A stretch of 64,000 bases of DNA from Axinella damicornis. Taxonomy: Eukaryota; Porifera; Demospongiae; Axinellida; Axinellidae. The DNA lies in the NCBI GenBank assembly GCA_963931865.1, contig OZ007509.1:2371554-2435553 (forward strand), given 5' to 3'. Of this stretch, positions 60,525 to 64,000 are shown in pieces (the first letter of the stretch is position 1; each line of letters opens with the position of its first letter). The translations under genes and the position numbers were made by a program. The notes beneath the pieces are model-generated. The model was not told where the DNA came from. It saw only the letters and a list, made by a program, of their open reading frames with translations, and did not search any database.

Positions 60525-61429
60525 TAGTCTCGCAATAAGCCAGTTGCACACAAGAGCGAAGGAATTTGATTGACGTGACGTTACATCCGGTTGCTCTTTT
60601 ATAGCCACGGTAAGTATTGCAGTGAATGGCAAAATTGGCAAGGGGCGGTTTGAAACCTGCGCGTGACAAAAACCATACGGATTACACAGTTCATGTGACT
60701 GTGGTGTTTGACAAGGGACCTGGCGGTAAAGACGGTGTGCAAAGAGTGAGAATCGGTTGAAGTACGAACGAGAACAACGCAGTATGCTGGACATACCTGT
60801 AACGTGTTGTGGCAACAACCCAAGCCAGGATCCGAGTGCCTTCTTCCACCGATTTCCAAGCGATCCAGGTACGAGACCGAGATGGTTCAGCGTGTTTTGG
60901 ATGGATGGCAGGCAGCTGAGATCGCAGTCGCGAGCTTGTCTCCAGGCACTTTTCCCGATAGCGATGCCAATAGAGAACCAACAGCTCGCTCAGGTCTGCT
61001 CCCGGTATGTCTGCGGCAGTAAGCGTCACAGAAACCATAGCTAATACCTTCGAAGTATAATAATCTAGCTATGCAGGAACAGAGCCTGAACACTGGAGGC
61101 AGGGGGGCTGTAGACGTAGCAAGACCGCTTTGTTCTCGTTCGTACTTCAACCGATTCTCACTCTTCGCTCACCGTCTTGACCGTCCAGGTCTCTTGTTTA
61201 TCGCCGCGGTCACTTAAATTGTCTGATCGGCATAGTTTTAATCACGCGCACATTTCAAACGCCCACCTATGGATTTCGCCATTGACTGCATGCAATAGAG
61301 CAACCGGATGTGACGTCATACATTCCGTGAATACTTTCGCTTGCGTGCAACTGGCTTATTGCCAGCCTCTTTTTCTACGAGGGGGCGCGCGCCCCCTTGT
61401 AGAAAAAGAGGCCGGCTTGCGAGACTAAT
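60525..61429 (+). mobile_element. P-element-like foldback with THAP-like coding segment
   Basis: Inverted arms of about 255-290 bp (60525-60780 and about 61128-61427) start TAGTCTCGCAA and are flanked by GCTACAT on both sides (60518-60524, 61430-61436), close to an 8-bp duplication with one mismatch. At 60784-60870 the centre reads VTCCGNNPSQDPSAFFHRFP on the plus strand, resembling the start of a THAP zinc-finger domain (CC...FFRFP). No longer transposase frame remains. THAP plus about 8-bp duplication suggests P-element ancestry; this is inference. Confidence 0.7.
61371..61411. repeat. 41-bp near-perfect palindrome inside the right arm of the foldback
   Basis: GCCTCTTTTTCTACGAGGGG pairs with its reverse complement around GCGCGCGC. 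It is absent from the left arm, so it was inserted after the foldback formed. Confidence 0.85.
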
Positions 61430-62166
61430 GCTACATGTGTGAACGTGAGATGCCAGACTATAGACAGTATGAAAACGCTTCACACTTGGACAAACCGTGA
61501 GAGCTACCTGCTCGAAGGTGACAACAAAGATGGACACCTACCTATTCATTGGTTACTGCGATGCTGGACTCCCAGGACTGCTACTTGAGTACTCGTTGTG
61601 TTTGAGAGCATCCTGTTTTCACTGGAAGTCTCTCAGTTTAATGGATCCTGTGGGCTCTCATCTTGGCAATACTTTGTCATCACTCTCACAGATCAGCTGT
61701 CCTCTCCGATGATGGTTGAACATTTTGAACAGTGGATTGCTGTTTTAGTTTTGTGTTCTTGGGGATGTTTTAGTTTGTGCAAAATTAGTGGTTTTGTCTG
61801 GTGGACCATGCCTGAGGATTCTTCTTAGCTCTCCTCTCCTACCTTTCCTGCGCTGCTTGTTTTTCACTGGGAAGTATCCCAGTACGATAATTTTACTTCC
61901 TCAGAAGCAGCAATAAGATATGGAATGAAGAGAACAAAGTTAATCTTCCATAGATCTCTGCTGGTTTGCCTGAGAGGACCAGACTGATCGAAGTCCTTGG
62001 TTGCAGCTGATGGACTACGCAGTCTAACCGTGGTAGAATTGAGTGTATTTAGCATGATAGTATTTCAGCAAGCTATGGGTTGTTACTTCATTTAAACGGT
62101 GGCTTTAAATTGTGGGATTCCAAAATGCATGCCACAATAATTATTGTAAGCTAGCCTATGAAGTGC

Positions 62167-62290
62167 ACGTGGTTATTGGTCCGGCAGGAAGCAGGGTGAT
62201 GGGTTAGGGCCAGGCCATGGTGCTGAATGCGAAGGCGTGTCCATTAGCTATACTTAAAGTGTGCACTTCCTGCCGGACCAATATCCACGT
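62167..62290. repeat. short inverted-repeat element
   Basis: Ends ACGTGG(T)TATTGGTCCGGC and its reverse complement, 25-bp arms, 124 bp in total. MITE-like; target duplication unclear. Confidence 0.75.
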
Positions 62291-62617
62291 TGTAAGTTTT
62301 AACAGCAAAGGTTGCATGTCTGTGTCATGACTAAATAACCCGTGAGATAATATTGTACACCCACTTCTTTTACATTATGGTGTCTCAGTCAGGTACTGGT
62401 TTCAAAGACCGAGGTCCCCCCCCCCCGATAACACGTTAGCATTTTCATCGCCATGGATTTTACCTAGTGATGTACTAGCAGGATATATAGTGCCTAGTCT
62501 TGGCACCAGATCAAAACCAACCCCAGTGCCACTATGTAGCTATAGGGATGGGACCGAGGATGGGTAATGGCACTTCCTGTGTCTTTGAGAGGTGGTGTAA
62601 GACAGGCCATCAATCAC

Positions 62618-62623
62618 TTTATT
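62618..62623 (-). terminator. possible polyadenylation signal of the PARP gene
   Basis: AATAAA on the minus strand, about 270 nt after the PARP stop codon. Confidence 0.35.
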
Positions 62624-62889
62624 TTCCCCAAAAAATTGTAATCAGTATTTGCTATAGCACATTTAAAATGAGCACAAACTAGTTGTTAGCTAGTAAATAA
62701 ACAATAGGCAAAAAAATCTTCAGCATCTTACAAAATCACTTAATCCATGTAGCAACAACTACTCTAAATGCCTTGGTTTCAATCATACGATAATCATGGG
62801 TCGGGAATCAATACAAAACAGTAACTAAGTCCTAAAACAGCTAGTGTAAAACAATTAAGCTAGCACTACGAAAACAATGTGTAGAATTC

Positions 62890-63987
62890 TCAGTTGAAGG
62901 TGATCAGGTACTCCGGATAGGCCTGCCAGTCAAAGAAGACCACGAAGATCTTTGGGTCATTGATGCGGTCTACTGTGGAATCAAAGAGGATGTTTGGATC
63001 TTTGCTGGGATCTTTGGCAGGAGGTACTTTCATGGAACTGTTACCAAGTGTGTATTCGCCCGTTAGAACTCGAACCAAGTAGATGTGTTTGTTTCCACTG
63101 GCATCTGGCTTAGAATAGTTTGGGGCAGCAGAGTAGAAGGCATCTCGTGCAAAATAGCAGCCTTGGCCGTGAACAGTTGCTGCAGGAAGAAATCAAATTG
63201 CATGTTATTTGACCATTGACACCAAAAACAACTCAAGAAATGAACATAGTTGTTACTATAACATTAGCTATAGCAACCACACCTGTAACAGACCTACCGT
63301 TCTGTCCAGCAAAGCTCCTGTTGAAATTTGTGGCATTGATTTTGGCACAATTGCCCATTCCCGTGCCATGAAACAGCCGCCGTTCATTTTGACTCCCACG
63401 TGTGTGCTTGTCCATGACTTTCTTCTTTGCAATGTACTGGGCATAGAGGGCTGGGTTCTGTACGCGCTCAATCTTGACAATATTGTTGTATTTACCTGTC
63501 ATTGTCTTGTGAAACTCCTTCAAGACATTGTTGTATTCAGCACTACCTGTCCGGAGATCAAACAATTGTACTTGAAATTCATTGTTGGTTGCTTGGTCCA
63601 CTTTCATTGGCTCCCATGTGTCTGGTCTTTCTCCTATATAGTATAAAAGTACAATAATTACACGGCTCCCAAACAAAAGAAAAAGAAATATCACAATAAA
63701 GTCATGCATTCTATATAGCCAAATTTATATATTCATACCTTCTTGGAGTTGCTGTTCAAGATCAACACGATCTACCTTGAAGGTTTCTTTCGTCCAATGG
63801 TCTGTTCCTTCCATTTTGTCAAAATCGATTGTGAATAACTGGTGAATGTACTGCCTTTGACCACTTGTATGGGTTTGCTCAATGTCAAAGTTGGTATCTG
63901 GATCATAAATTTGTGGTATTGGATTCAGTCGCTTCCACTGGATGAGCTTCTGGAGGTGTTCAGCTTCTCGTCGTTTCCCAAGTTGCT
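62890..63987 (-). CDS. PARP14/15-like ADP-ribosyltransferase, 3' end (runs off the right edge)
   Basis: Three exons: 63739-63987, 63298-63633, 62890-63179, in phase, ending EYLITFN-stop. The first encodes a WWE-like segment (IQWKRLNPIPQIYDPDTN...IDFDKMEG), which in this family binds ADP-ribose units. The other two enc the PARP catalytic domain: RRLFHGTGMG (NAD-binding His), FNRSFAGQN, GQGCYFARDAFYS (Tyr) and YPEYLITF, with the VFFDWQAYPEY ending typical of PARP14/15. The glutamate of YPEYLIT aligns by eye with the tankyrase PEFLIT glutamate in this window. I did not settle whether this enzyme makes mono- or poly-ADP-ribose. Upstream domains, possibly macrodomains, would lie beyond the window. 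It is the second ADP-ribosyltransferase here but belongs to a different subfamily from tankyrase. Confidence 0.88.
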
Positions 63988-64000
63988 CTACACAGGTAGA

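Larger units (their letters stand above)
58701..62889. other. 4.2-kb repeat-rich gap between the shootin-like and PARP genes
   Basis: No host gene was recognised. Contents: a mini-hairpin at 58917-58957 (TAGCCGCATACCCAGGCCC), CACGTGTAACACATGGGG direct repeats (59170-59300), hairpins at 59693-59830 and 62167-62290, a tandem duplication at about 59835-60120, and the THAP-bearing foldback. Confidence 0.7.

Overview
This is eukaryotic nuclear DNA from an animal. The genes are split into many short exons with GT/AG introns of about 100 bases to several kb, and there is no bacterial-style gene packing. A metazoan tankyrase, a nanos-type germline zinc-finger gene, a shootin-1-like gene and two cilia/flagella genes point to an invertebrate. 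My best guess is a non-bilaterian such as a sponge. That guess is an inference: no ribosomal or mitochondrial sequence is present to settle it.

Layout from left to right. 1-3.4 kb: the 5' part of a glutaminyl-tRNA synthetase gene (minus strand, running off the left edge). About 3.55-3.88 kb: two orphan WD40-like exons. 4.2-16.8 kb: a tankyrase gene (minus, 27 exons) with two frame-breaking changes in adjacent exons. 16.9-23.1 kb: WDR6 (plus, 24 exons), divergent from tankyrase with 128 bp between the start codons. 23.7-29.6 kb: CFAP58 (minus, 18 exons). 29.7-40.1 kb: enolase 4 (plus), divergent from CFAP58 across a 113-bp gap that carries an RFX X-box-like site; its end is interrupted by a 5'-truncated LINE (about 40.08-41.31 kb). 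41.7-42.5 kb: an intronless nanos gene. 43.2-58.7 kb: a shootin-1-like gene (plus, 21 exons). 58.7-62.9 kb: a repeat-rich gap. 62.9-64 kb: the 3' end of a PARP14/15-like ADP-ribosyltransferase (minus, running off the right edge).

Introns and gaps are full of foldback and terminal-inverted-repeat elements. They include a dispersed family of short hairpins whose ends read TAGCCTCGTTCCCAGGCC, TA-flanked pogo/mariner-like MITEs, a piggyBac-like TTAA element nested in another element, a THAP-bearing P-element-like foldback, and a 1-kb foldback with 19-bp repeats in its arms. G- or C-homopolymer tracts of 15 to over 30 bases are unusually common.

The genes are not a single pathway, but there is logic in the order. 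CFAP58 and ENO4 both serve motile cilia or sperm flagella and share a promoter region. QARS and WDR6 both act on tRNA biology. From memory, ENO4 and SHTN1 are neighbours on human chromosome 10q, and CFAP58, NANOS1 and TNKS2 also lie on 10q, so much of this window may be an ancient animal linkage block. All exon coordinates were read by eye from splice signals, codon phase and remembered family sequences; none has been checked against transcripts.
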